Part shown: one piece after another, positions 32,161-41,409 of the stretch
How positions within the stretch are numbered: position 1 is the stretch's first letter
Layout of the letters: every line of letters starts with the position of its first letter
Origin: Bacteroidaceae bacterium
Lineage (GTDB): Bacteria > Bacteroidota > Bacteroidia > Bacteroidales > Bacteroidaceae
Assembly (NCBI GenBank): GCA_900770655.1
Contig: CAAGLA010000032.1
Location: forward strand, 1-45,406
Direction: 5' to 3'
DNA: 45,406 bases
Notes under the pieces: generated by a model
What the model was told of the DNA's origin: nothing
What the model saw: the letters and a program-made list of their open reading frames with translations, nothing else
Database searches by the model: none
Program-made: the position numbers and the translations under genes

Positions 32161-35073
32161 CTATTTTACAACAATCTTTATCGTCAGGCTCTTCTCGCGC
32201 CCCGAAACGACAGCTACATAAACTCCGCTTTCAACTTCATCGGTATGCAAGCTGTTGCCGAAGCTCTCTTTTACAAGCCGTCCGTCGGTACTGTAGAGCG
32301 CAATTCTGCATATATCATAGCCGGCAGTTATTGTTGTTCCGTCGAAGAATATACCGTTCCCGGTGGTAATATCCTCTACTGAAGTGAAGTCGTTTTTGCC
32401 AACAATCGCTACTGTATAGCTTTCTGAACGGGATATGTTCTTGGCTTCTAAACGGTCGCCCGAAACAACTATGAATTGCGCTCCGTTCTTGGCTGCCGAC
32501 TGTGTCCACTGTATAGACCATTTGTCGTCCATTCTTGTGAGCAGGTATGTGTTCCAGTCGCCGTAGTATTGGTTGGTGCCGAACACGCCATACTCGTTAA
32601 GGTATCTGTTGTCGGCGTTGCTTGTAATCTTGTAGCAGTTTCCATAGCCGGTATCAACAGATATCTTCCACTCCTGTGCTTGAGCAGGCTCTTCAATATC
32701 CTTGAATGTTGGTGTGCCGCCGCTGCCTTTTACATTGTTGTTGGTGAGGAACCTGTTGCCGTCAACAATGTAATACACCTCGTTGTTGTTGAAATAATTT
32801 TCGCCGGGCTTGCCTCCAAGCGGAACAAGGTCGAAAATATACTTGTCGGGCATAGCCTCGCTTGAGTTGCTCTGCTGTATGCGGTTGCTGCCTACTGTCC
32901 AGAACTTAGTTCCGGCACTGCCGCCGTTCTGTATGGCATATTTGCCGTTTCCGAGCTGTGTTATCTCGTATGTATGCCAGACAGCCTCATACGGGTTGGT
33001 CTCATTGCTTACGGTAAATACTCCCTTTTCGTTGAGGTATCGGCTGTCCTCTACGTTTACAATCTTGTAGCGGCCTGTGCCGGCATCAACTGAAATCTTC
33101 CATTCCTGTCGTTGCGGGCGTATAGTGTCAACTGCAGCCTTGAAGATGGGTGTACTGCCAGCAACATTAGGCTGGGTATTCGTGAGGTATAGGCCGTTGT
33201 ACATAATGTAGTATGTACCGTTCTCTATTACTTGTGCCGGGAATATGTCGAGACGATAGTCGTAACTCTCTTTGTATTTTGCGACAAGTTCGCCTGCGCA
33301 CTCCTTGAGGAAAGGTTCTACGTAGAGAGAACCTACCGCAGGAGAGGCAACCCTGAGCGAGCCGGGGAAATCGCGCGAACGCAATGCTTCCTGCGCCTCG
33401 TTGTTTTCCAAATATATTAAATAGTTGTCGATAAACTTTTCGGGGTTCTCTTCTGCAAGAGCATTGTTCATCTCTACAAGTGCAACACCTCTTAATCCCA
33501 TATACTTCATACAGAGTATCCACGGCTCTATTTCACTTGTCAGCGCTTGGGCTTCGTCTGTTTCAAGAAGGGCATTCGCCGAATTTACAAATTTATTGAA
33601 CTGCTCTTCTATTCCGGTAAAGGCCGCAGCTCTGTCGCTTTCAATGTTGCTACGGTAAATGCCTTCGGCTTCAACAAACTCCGGCGATTCATTAGTGCGG
33701 CGCAAACCGTGTACGTTGGGGCCGAGGTCTACGTTGTTCTCGCAGAAGAAGCGGAACGCTTCGTAATTCTCTGGCATTATATATCTCATTGCAGCCTCCC
33801 ACGAAGCGTCGGCATCGTATGCCGGCATATTCCAACAGTAATCTCCTATGCTGAAGAGTGAAACTTTAGATGCTTCGGCATATTCCATAGGGTTGGCTAC
33901 AAAGCCCGACATCATATTGGCTATATCGAGGTCGTTGCCGTATGTGGGCCCCATAAGCAGATGGTCTATACAGTAGTCGCTCACGGGGTAGTTTAGCCAA
34001 ATGTATGCCTTGCGCTTTATTTGGTTGTTAATCCACTCCATATCGCCCTTGTTTATCATATCTACCACACTGTTTCCTGTCCACATAATATTTATTTCAC
34101 TGTCCATTATGGAACCGAGTGCGGGGAGGTATACAGCATTGGCCCAGCCGCGGTTGTATTGTGTGGGGCAAATTATGAGCGGGTTAACATCGGGGTACGA
34201 AGCTTTCAGCTCCTCGGCTATGTAGTTCATCAGTTCTGCCTGTTCGTCTCCGTGTGAGCCGTCATCGTTCCAAAGGTCGTCCCAGAAGACGGCGAAGGTC
34301 CTCACGCCGAGCTTGCACATAGCCTTCAGTTTGTTTACAATGTTGGCCCTGTCAGTGTCGTTCCATTGTATATCTTCTCCGGGGTGAATGGCCCATACGA
34401 ACTCAACTTTATTGGCCCTTGCTGCTGTTACATATTCTGTAATCTTTGCCGCCTGCGCAGCCGGGTACTCCTCGCGCCATTTACTTTTGTGGTATGCATC
34501 GTCCTTCGGTCCATAAATATATACGTTCATCTTCTGTCGGCCGAACATCTCGAAAAGCCCCAAACGGTTCTCCTCGCTGTATGGGTTGCCATAGTAGCCC
34601 TCTACAAGTCCTCGCTGTGGAACACTGGGGTAGTCGGTTACGGTAACGTTCATTACTTCGGGTTGCGAGGCAATCTGAATGAAAGTCTGTACACCGTAGA
34701 ATGTTCCCGAACCGTCATTTCCGGCAATTACTACCTTGTTGCCGTTTACCGTAAGGTAGTAGCCTTCTGACTTTTGGGGTATAAAGTTCTCATATTCGGC
34801 AACAGCCTCGTCGCCGCGCTCACCAATTATAACCTCAATGGCGCCATCGCCGGTGTTGAAGTTCCTGTTAAACAGGCTTATAGCATCTGCGTCGGCGGTC
34901 TCACTTCCTATGAGCTTGTACGACGCATCGTTGTTGAATGCAACCTTTTCGCTCCACTGTATTGACTGAGGCTTCGGGTTTACATTTACCGTCTGTGCAT
35001 TGGACACGCAAGGTGCTGTTGCACCTGCCAATATTGCCACTGCAATAAATGCTTTGTTTAGTTTTTGAATCAT
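32161..35073 (-). CDS. GH84 beta-N-acetylglucosaminidase (O-GlcNAcase type), secreted
   Basis: A 970-residue secreted enzyme. A signal peptide ends near VSNAQ. A GH20b-like N-terminal domain (about 30-148) precedes the GH84 TIM barrel (about 150-440): GLVEGYYGNPYS, NVYIYGPKDDAYH, FVWAIHPGEDI, and FAVFWDDLW with the catalytic pair Asp 265-Asp 266. Two similar ricin-like beta-trefoil domains follow (about 618-752 and 765-895; compare QEWKISVDAGTGRYKI with QEWKISVDTGYGNCYKI). The tail (LYSTDGRLV...SGVYVAVVSGREKSLTIKIV) is T9SS-like. It removes terminal GlcNAc from glycans or O-GlcNAc proteins by substrate-assisted catalysis. It is the second gene after a GH2 enzyme, 28 bases downstream. Confidence 0.9.
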   Translation of the reverse strand: MIQKLNKAFIAVAILAGATAPCVSNAQTVNVNPKPQSIQWSEKVAFNNDASYKLIGSETADADAISLFNRNFNTGDGAIEVIIGERGDEAVAEYENFIPQKSEGYYLTVNGNKVVIAGNDGSGTFYGVQTFIQIASQPEVMNVTVTDYPSVPQRGLVEGYYGNPYSEENRLGLFEMFGRQKMNVYIYGPKDDAYHKSKWREEYPAAQAAKITEYVTAARANKVEFVWAIHPGEDIQWNDTDRANIVNKLKAMCKLGVRTFAVFWDDLWNDDGSHGDEQAELMNYIAEELKASYPDVNPLIICPTQYNRGWANAVYLPALGSIMDSEINIMWTGNSVVDMINKGDMEWINNQIKRKAYIWLNYPVSDYCIDHLLMGPTYGNDLDIANMMSGFVANPMEYAEASKVSLFSIGDYCWNMPAYDADASWEAAMRYIMPENYEAFRFFCENNVDLGPNVHGLRRTNESPEFVEAEGIYRSNIESDRAAAFTGIEEQFNKFVNSANALLETDEAQALTSEIEPWILCMKYMGLRGVALVEMNNALAEENPEKFIDNYLIYLENNEAQEALRSRDFPGSLRVASPAVGSLYVEPFLKECAGELVAKYKESYDYRLDIFPAQVIENGTYYIMYNGLYLTNTQPNVAGSTPIFKAAVDTIRPQRQEWKISVDAGTGRYKIVNVEDSRYLNEKGVFTVSNETNPYEAVWHTYEITQLGNGKYAIQNGGSAGTKFWTVGSNRIQQSNSSEAMPDKYIFDLVPLGGKPGENYFNNNEVYYIVDGNRFLTNNNVKGSGGTPTFKDIEEPAQAQEWKISVDTGYGNCYKITSNADNRYLNEYGVFGTNQYYGDWNTYLLTRMDDKWSIQWTQSAAKNGAQFIVVSGDRLEAKNISRSESYTVAIVGKNDFTSVEDITTGNGIFFDGTTITAGYDICRIALYSTDGRLVKESFGNSLHTDEVESGVYVAVVSGREKSLTIKIVVK

Positions 35074-35101
35074 AATGTATTTTCTGCTTGAAAAATAAGT
35101 G

Positions 35102-38100
35102 TTATCTTATCACTCTCTTTTTACCATCAATTATGTATATACCTCTCGTCGGGTTCGTTACTTTACGTCCCTGAAGGTCGTAAATACCTCTTGCCATTTC
35201 GTCTTCATCTTCCACCTCCTCAATGCCCGATTCAATATTTATAACCGGAGTAAAGAGCAGTGAACAGTTGTATTTTGCACCATTCTTTATAAGATACTTG
35301 TCCAAAGTTACCACCTGACCGCAACTTCCGTTGCCTATTCCTTTCTGGTAGCAATCGAAATGGGCATATACATTGCCTTTCTCGAGTTCCCATATATGGT
35401 CTGTCCTCTTCAAATGCTCGTCGCTGTAATGCAGAAGGGAGAATGCCACATTGCCGCGGGTCTGTACTTCAATACCAACCTCTCCCTCTTCGCTGAGGAG
35501 CAATAGCTCTCTCAATCCCTCACGGTTACCCATACTCTGAGGCTTTGGATAAGGCTCGAACATATCGCTTACAGTGGTGCGGTAACGTCTCAGCAACGAA
35601 CCTCCACGGCGGTCTACATAGTTCTCGTACGGTCCGTATGCGTAATACTCCACCAACTCAAAGTTCGCCGGGAACTCCATTGTCATACCAATACGGCGTG
35701 CGTCGGATACTGTTGCCGTGTACGATGCATCTATAAGCATTGAACCGTCGGCTGTGATAGTATATACAAACTTGTAGTCGCTGCACCACGTCGATGCATT
35801 TACCTCTACAATAACCTGCTTTTTGTCTTCGCTCAGCTTGAATGTTGCCGATTTTGACTTTATGCCGGGCCCAACAGCGTACTGGCTGAGTGTTTCTGTA
35901 GGTTTGTCATTCTCAACCCATCGGTAGTTGCCATACTCCGGACCAACCTCCATAAGTTTGTTGTCCTCGACAACCCAAGAGAGCATCGTGCCATCTGCAT
36001 TGAATGTCATTTCCATTCTTGAGCTGTTTATAGTATAGCCCTGTGTTGTTCTTGTAAGAGTAAGCTCTTCGCTTTTATTCATTACAAAGGCTGAAGCGTC
36101 ACGTTCTACAAGCGTATATTGTTCAGTTGCTACGCAGTAACCGGCATAGGCCCACGGTTGCTCCTCTTTATGACGCAATTCAATGTTCAGCAACATCTCC
36201 TTGCCCTTTTCGGGCACTGTTTGGTAAGGGATGTTCAAAGTGACTTCAGAACCGGGAGAAACTGCAGGAATGTCTGTTCTTCCGTTCTCGACAACCCTGC
36301 CGTCAAGAAGCACTGCATACTCCAGATAGAATTTATCCAAAGAGATAAAATCGTAATCGTTCTTTATTGTCAGGTTGCGGTTCTCTGCATCGTAACCAGT
36401 GAATTTTATATATTGATATACATATTTTACATTGGCCAATTCCGGGCTCCAAGCGCGCTCGGCAGTAACAAGACCATTGTTCACGAAGTTCCCCTGATGA
36501 GGCCCGGGGTAGTCGAAACCAGTACGGTATTTGTTCATACCGTTAACTTCGAAGTTGCCGTTCTTTATATCTTCGGCATCGTATATTGACTGGTCGGCCC
36601 AATCCCAAATACAACCGCCGATACCATATCTGCTATTTTCTATCAAATCCCAATATTCCTGCAAATTGCCTACTGCATTGCCCATTGCGTGAGCATATTC
36701 GCACATAAAGTATGGCTGTCCTTTGGAGTTGTTGTTGGCGTGCTTGTCTGCATCGGTCAAGGTCGGGTACATCTCGGACCAGATATCGGTGTGTGCTGTG
36801 CCGGCACGTGAAGCTCCTTCATAGTGTATGGGACGTGCATCGAGGGCGCGTGTAGCCGCGTAGGTGTATTGGAAGTTCTTTCCGCCTCCACTCTCATTAC
36901 CAAGTGACCAGAATATTATTGAAGGGAAGTTTCGGTCGCGATATACCATACGCACGGTACGGTCGATATACTGCGCTCTCCAGCTATCCTCGTTCGTTAT
37001 GCCGCCAGTCTCCTTGCCCTTTTCCCAACTGTAGTGACACTCGAGGTCGGCCTCGTCCATACAATAAAGACCGTAGTAATCGAACATCGCGTTCATCTTT
37101 GCCTGACGTGGGTAGTGGCTTGTACGCACGGTGTTCATATTGGCCTGCTTCATCATTATTACATCGTTCAGCATTGTCTCAACATCTACCGAGCGGCCTG
37201 TAACCGGGTGTGTATCCTGCAGGTTCGCTCCTTTGAAAAGAACTCTCTCGCCGTTGATATACACAAGTCCATCCTTAATTTCAATGTGGCGGAAACCATA
37301 TTTGGTAGAGAATACGTGCTCCTCGTTGCCGGCAGCGTCTTTCTGCACAACCACGACTGTATAAAGGTTGGGAGTCTCGGCTGTCCAAGCAAGAAGAGCT
37401 GATAATCCTTCAAAGTCTATGTTGGCAGTCTTTGAGGTTTCTCCTTCTGTAAAATCAAACACAATATCTTTCTTTGCCACCTCACTGCCGTCGGGGGCAA
37501 CAAGAGAAATCTCCACACTCTTGCTTGCCACAGCACCGTCACGGTTGTCCATTTCAACAGCAACATTCATTAAACCGGATGTATAATTGCTTGCCGCATC
37601 CAAAGAAGAGGTTATGTAGTGGTCGCGTACGAATGTCTTTGGTGTGGCAAATAGATACACATCGCGGTGTATACCGCTCATATGCCACATATCTTGGCCT
37701 TCGAGGTAAGAGGCATCGCTCCAGCGGATAACCTGAACGCATACGTTGTTCTTTCCCTCGCGTGCGTGTTCAGTAACATCAAATTCTGCATCGTTGTTTC
37801 CGCTCTGAGTGTATCCTATGTATTTGCCGTTCATCCATATAAATGCCGCGCCATAGATTCCGTCGAAGTGCAGGAACAGACGCTTGCTGTTCCACTCGGC
37901 AGGCAGGTCGAAGTCGCGACGGTACGATGCCACTGAATTTATCAGTCCTGCCTTCATCTCAATCGCCGGAGGATTGTTGTTGAATGCATATTCTACATTT
38001 ATATACAGTGGGTCGCCATAGCCGTTCATTTCAAGGCACGACGGAACATTTATCTTGTCCCAAGACGATACATCAACATCATCGCCCCAAAATGTATCCT

Positions 38101-39271
38101 TGCCCGGGCGCTCAGCAACGCTCTCAACCCAGTTGAGGCTCCAAGTACCGTTGAGGCTCAAGTATTCTGCATTCTCCGGTTCTATCCACGGGAGATTATA
38201 ACGCTCATCGGCCTTCATTCTTTCTACCGACGAATATGGCATATATGTTGCGTGCCCATCTTCCTTGTTCTCGCCAAAGAAGGTTTCATCTTCCCATACA
38301 TTAGGCATAGGTATGTCGTCGGGGTATACCTGTACAAGTTCGAACAGAGAGCCGCTGTTGTATCCATTGGCCATTGACAGGTTTTGTCCGTTGGCTTTTA
38401 AGCCATACCAAGCATTGCTTGTTTTAGCATTAATGCGATACACTCCCTTTTCGCCCTCTACGGGAATAAATTGCAATTGTTGGTTTGTGTTGCTGTATGA
38501 AGGGTTCCACAAAAGAGGGTAGTTTTTGACGCCAAGCGACACATCAATGGCTTTGCCGAAATAAGGATTGTAGAATTGGCAATATTCTGCCCCTTTTGCA
38601 TTGCGGCGCAGTTGCCACACGAAATTGGCATTGCTGCTCTCGTTGTATTCGTCGAGAAATATTCTTGCATTATTCGTATTGTCTCCACGTGTATTCAGTG
38701 CCAACCCGCTAGACTTCTCGCGAATTATGAAATAACGTTCCATTACAGGAAGGTTCTCGATTTTCTTGTTTTTAATGTATTCCAAACGGAAATGTGTAGA
38801 TACTCCGCTTGCTTCTTTCACCATTACAAGCGAAGCGTCATCCTGCTCCTGTAGTACAAATGAATGGTCGTTCTTGCATAGCAACTGTACAATTCCGTCG
38901 GCTTCGTCTACTATGTTTATGTAGAAAGCCTGATTGTCGCTGCAGGTTCCTTCCCACTGCAACAGTCTGCCGGGGTTGCTTGTCATATCTGCAGCTTGTC
39001 CGTAATTGTCGTTGTAGAGTGTAAACAGAGGCTCTTTGGCCGAAAGTGATACGAAAGTCCACTCTTGTCCTTTGGAATTCGTGTCAACGGTTGCTGTACT
39101 CAGGTTTGTGTTGTGTGCGGCTATATCGCCATTAGTTATGGCCTTGCCTGTTGCAACATTTACAATGCGAAATACGTATCCGTCTTTAATGCCCTGTGCT
39201 TTTGCACTGAAGAATGTTATGCCGATGAATAGCATCAACATCATAATACGGGATTTTGTCATAGTTGCCAT
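35102..39271 (-). CDS. GH2 beta-galactosidase with N-terminal ricin-like domains, secreted
   Basis: A 1389-residue secreted enzyme. The start at 39271 (MATMTKSRIMMLMLFIG) is preferred; the longer reading frame begins with TTG inside the promoter. After the signal (ending near AKAQ) come two ricin-like beta-trefoil regions (about 28-168 and 175-320), then GH2 sugar-binding, immunoglobulin-like and TIM-barrel domains. The acid/base Glu is in WSLGNESGG (about residue 793) and the nucleophile Glu in MCEYAHAMGN (about residue 858). A Bgal_small-like domain follows (LSWVVEDNKLMEVGPEYG), then IYDLQGRKV...RGIYIIDGKK, a T9SS-like tail. It is the first gene of a two-gene operon with GH84, suggesting removal of beta-galactose and GlcNAc from host glycans such as mucin; that use is inferred. 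Confidence 0.9.
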   Translation of the reverse strand: MATMTKSRIMMLMLFIGITFFSAKAQGIKDGYVFRIVNVATGKAITNGDIAAHNTNLSTATVDTNSKGQEWTFVSLSAKEPLFTLYNDNYGQAADMTSNPGRLLQWEGTCSDNQAFYINIVDEADGIVQLLCKNDHSFVLQEQDDASLVMVKEASGVSTHFRLEYIKNKKIENLPVMERYFIIREKSSGLALNTRGDNTNNARIFLDEYNESSNANFVWQLRRNAKGAEYCQFYNPYFGKAIDVSLGVKNYPLLWNPSYSNTNQQLQFIPVEGEKGVYRINAKTSNAWYGLKANGQNLSMANGYNSGSLFELVQVYPDDIPMPNVWEDETFFGENKEDGHATYMPYSSVERMKADERYNLPWIEPENAEYLSLNGTWSLNWVESVAERPGKDTFWGDDVDVSSWDKINVPSCLEMNGYGDPLYINVEYAFNNNPPAIEMKAGLINSVASYRRDFDLPAEWNSKRLFLHFDGIYGAAFIWMNGKYIGYTQSGNNDAEFDVTEHAREGKNNVCVQVIRWSDASYLEGQDMWHMSGIHRDVYLFATPKTFVRDHYITSSLDAASNYTSGLMNVAVEMDNRDGAVASKSVEISLVAPDGSEVAKKDIVFDFTEGETSKTANIDFEGLSALLAWTAETPNLYTVVVVQKDAAGNEEHVFSTKYGFRHIEIKDGLVYINGERVLFKGANLQDTHPVTGRSVDVETMLNDVIMMKQANMNTVRTSHYPRQAKMNAMFDYYGLYCMDEADLECHYSWEKGKETGGITNEDSWRAQYIDRTVRMVYRDRNFPSIIFWSLGNESGGGKNFQYTYAATRALDARPIHYEGASRAGTAHTDIWSEMYPTLTDADKHANNNSKGQPYFMCEYAHAMGNAVGNLQEYWDLIENSRYGIGGCIWDWADQSIYDAEDIKNGNFEVNGMNKYRTGFDYPGPHQGNFVNNGLVTAERAWSPELANVKYVYQYIKFTGYDAENRNLTIKNDYDFISLDKFYLEYAVLLDGRVVENGRTDIPAVSPGSEVTLNIPYQTVPEKGKEMLLNIELRHKEEQPWAYAGYCVATEQYTLVERDASAFVMNKSEELTLTRTTQGYTINSSRMEMTFNADGTMLSWVVEDNKLMEVGPEYGNYRWVENDKPTETLSQYAVGPGIKSKSATFKLSEDKKQVIVEVNASTWCSDYKFVYTITADGSMLIDASYTATVSDARRIGMTMEFPANFELVEYYAYGPYENYVDRRGGSLLRRYRTTVSDMFEPYPKPQSMGNREGLRELLLLSEEGEVGIEVQTRGNVAFSLLHYSDEHLKRTDHIWELEKGNVYAHFDCYQKGIGNGSCGQVVTLDKYLIKNGAKYNCSLLFTPVINIESGIEEVEDEDEMARGIYDLQGRKVTNPTRGIYIIDGKKRVIR

Positions 39272-39319
39272 TTTTATATTTTTTGTATGTTTTTTCAAAT
39301 TATAATTTTGATTATAATA

Positions 39320-39327
39320 CAAAAATA
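39320..39327 (-). promoter_or_regulatory. Promoter -7 box of the GH2-GH84 operon
   Basis: Read on the minus strand this is TATTTTTG, matching TAnnTTTG, with a start near 39313 and a leader of about 40 bases. The longest possible coding start (TTG at 39322) lies within the box, which supports the ATG at 39271. The -33 element is poor. Confidence 0.45.
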
Positions 39328-39445
39328 AGTGAATAAAACTTTATTGCTACCCACCCCTTGTTAAAAAATGCAAAAACGATATTTTGTTTATTACCGCATT
39401 TGCAAAAATACGGCAATCTCTCTTTAATTATCGTTTGTTTATTCA

Positions 39446-39453
39446 TATCTTCG
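39446..39453 (+). promoter_or_regulatory. Promoter -7 box for surE-lpxB
   Basis: TATCTTCG lies 21 bases before the preferred surE ATG at 39475. No clean TTTG is visible 19-21 bases upstream. Confidence 0.4.
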
Positions 39454-39474
39454 CGTTTGTAAATGTATTTGACT

Positions 39475-40236
39475 ATGAAAGAAAGACCGCTGATACTTGT
39501 CTCTAACGACGACGGTTACAAAGCTAAAGGCATAAATTGTCTTGTGAGTGTTTTGAAAGAGTTTGGCGATGTTGTAGTGGTGGCTCCGCACACAGGCCGT
39601 TCGGGTAAAGGCTGTGCAATAACAAGCGAAACCCCAATAAAGGTAGAACTTGTAAGCCGCGAGGAGGGCGTTGAGATATACTCTTGTACAGGAACACCTT
39701 GCGACTGTGTAAAGGTTGCGTTCCATTCGGTTCTTGGCCGCAAGCCTAATCTGGTTGTTGGCGGAATAAATCACGGCGACAACTCTGCCGTAAATGCCCA
39801 CTATTCGGGTACTATGGGCGTTGTGCTCGAAGGCTGTATGAAAGGGGTGCCTTCTGTGGCATTCTCGCTCTGCTCGCACGACGAAGATGCCGATTTCGCA
39901 CCAACATACAATGTAATACGCTCCGTGGTGGCCAATGTCCTTGAAAAAGGCTTGCCAGCAGGCAGTTGTCTTAATGTGAACTTTCCTGCAACAGAGAGTT
40001 ACGCGGGTGTAAGGATTTGCCGGCAGGCTGTTGGTCGCTGGGTGAACGAATGGGAGGCGCACGAGCATCCTCGTGGCGGGCAGTGGCTGTGGCTCACCGG
40101 TGAATTTGTTGTCGACGAAAATGATATAGCTGCCGACAGGGTCGCTCTTGATAACAATTATGTGGCAATAACTCCTACAAAAATAGATTTTACGGACTAC
40201 GACCTTCTCAATAGTCTTAAGGAGTGGAACTTGTGA
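39475..40236 (+). CDS. surE: 5'/3'-nucleotidase SurE
   Basis: A 253-residue metal-dependent nucleotidase that dephosphorylates 5'- and 3'-nucleotides. The signature is at the N-terminus: PLILVSNDDGYKAKGINCL, with metal-binding Asp pair and Asn/Ser further on, and GGINHGDNSAVNAHYSGTMG, matching the conserved SurE core. The ATG at 39475 (MKERPLILVS) is preferred over 39463. lpxB follows after 21 bases in the same orientation, a usual pairing in Bacteroidales. Confidence 0.95.
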   Translation: MKERPLILVSNDDGYKAKGINCLVSVLKEFGDVVVVAPHTGRSGKGCAITSETPIKVELVSREEGVEIYSCTGTPCDCVKVAFHSVLGRKPNLVVGGINHGDNSAVNAHYSGTMGVVLEGCMKGVPSVAFSLCSHDEDADFAPTYNVIRSVVANVLEKGLPAGSCLNVNFPATESYAGVRICRQAVGRWVNEWEAHEHPRGGQWLWLTGEFVVDENDIAADRVALDNNYVAITPTKIDFTDYDLLNSLKEWNL

Positions 40237-40257
40237 TGTTTGCTAAATAATAAATGT

Positions 40258-41409
40258 ATGAAATATTATCTCATCGTAGGTGAGGCTTCGGGCGACCTGC
40301 ACGCATCGAACCTTATGAAATCCATAAAGGCAATAGACAACGATGCCCGGTTCCGTTTCTTTGGCGGCGATCTTATGTCGGCAGTAGGCGGTGAGCGCGT
40401 GAAGCATTACCGCGAATTGGCATATATGGGCTTTATTCCTGTGCTAATGCATTTGAGAACCATTCTTTCGAATATGTCGTCCTGTAAAAAAGATATAGTA
40501 GAGTGGAACCCCGATGCATTGATTCTTGTCGACTACCCCGGCTTTAATCTGTCAGTGGCCGAATTCATACATAAAAAGACAAAAATCCCTGTCTATTACT
40601 ATATATCACCAAAGATTTGGGCTTGGAAAGAGTATCGAATAAAAAACATTAAACGCGATGTCGATGAACTCTTCTCCATTTTGCCCTTTGAGATAGACTT
40701 TTTTGAGAAAAAACATAATTACAAGATTAATTATGTAGGTAACCCTTGTGTCGACTCTGTTGATGCTTTCCTGCGTAACGATGCTATGGAACGCAGTGAG
40801 TTCCTTGCAGCCAACGATATACCCTCTAAACCAATTATAGCCCTTCTTGCCGGCAGCCGCAAACAGGAGATTACTGCGAACCTGCCGGTAATGCTCGAAG
40901 CGGTTAAGGAGTTCCCCGAATATCAGCCGGTCATAGCAGGCGCTCCGGGAATAGACAAGGATTTTTATGCTCCCTACCTGAAAGAGGGTGCCTGCATAGT
41001 CTTCGGGCAAACCTATAATATCTTGAATAACTCTCACGCGGCACTTGTCACGTCGGGTACAGCAACGCTCGAGACTGCTATTTTCAGAGTTCCTCAGGTC
41101 GTTTGCTATGCGACACCTATGGCCCGTCTCTATTCGTGGCTTAAGAAACGTTTCCTGAAAGTTAAGTTTGTTTCGCTGGTGAACCTTATAGCAGGTCGTG
41201 AGGCTGTGCGTGAATTGGTTGCTGCCGATATGACACTCGAAAATGTGAAAGCAGAACTCGGCAAGCTTCTTCCTCAGGATAGTAAAGAAAGAACGGCTAT
41301 GCTCAACGAGTATAGCCGTATGCTGGATATCTTGGGGGCGCCGGGCGCGTCCCAGCGCGCTGCTGGCAAAATAGTCTCGCTGTTAAAGGAGAACTCCAAT
41401 AAAGCTTAA
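40258..41409 (+). CDS. lpxB: Lipid-A-disaccharide synthase
   Basis: A 383-residue glycosyltransferase (GT19) that joins UDP-2,3-diacylglucosamine and lipid X to form the lipid A disaccharide. The N-terminus KYYLIVGEASGDLHASNLM contains the GEASGD motif, with FRFFGGDLM and IPVYYYISPKIWAWKEYRIK typical of LpxB, and VTSGTATLETAIF plus PQVVCYATP in the C-terminal half. The ATG at 40258 is preferred (the longer frame would start TTG). The final 27 bases overlap the end of cdsA on the opposite strand. Confidence 0.95.
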   Translation: MKYYLIVGEASGDLHASNLMKSIKAIDNDARFRFFGGDLMSAVGGERVKHYRELAYMGFIPVLMHLRTILSNMSSCKKDIVEWNPDALILVDYPGFNLSVAEFIHKKTKIPVYYYISPKIWAWKEYRIKNIKRDVDELFSILPFEIDFFEKKHNYKINYVGNPCVDSVDAFLRNDAMERSEFLAANDIPSKPIIALLAGSRKQEITANLPVMLEAVKEFPEYQPVIAGAPGIDKDFYAPYLKEGACIVFGQTYNILNNSHAALVTSGTATLETAIFRVPQVVCYATPMARLYSWLKKRFLKVKFVSLVNLIAGREAVRELVAADMTLENVKAELGKLLPQDSKERTAMLNEYSRMLDILGAPGASQRAAGKIVSLLKENSNKA

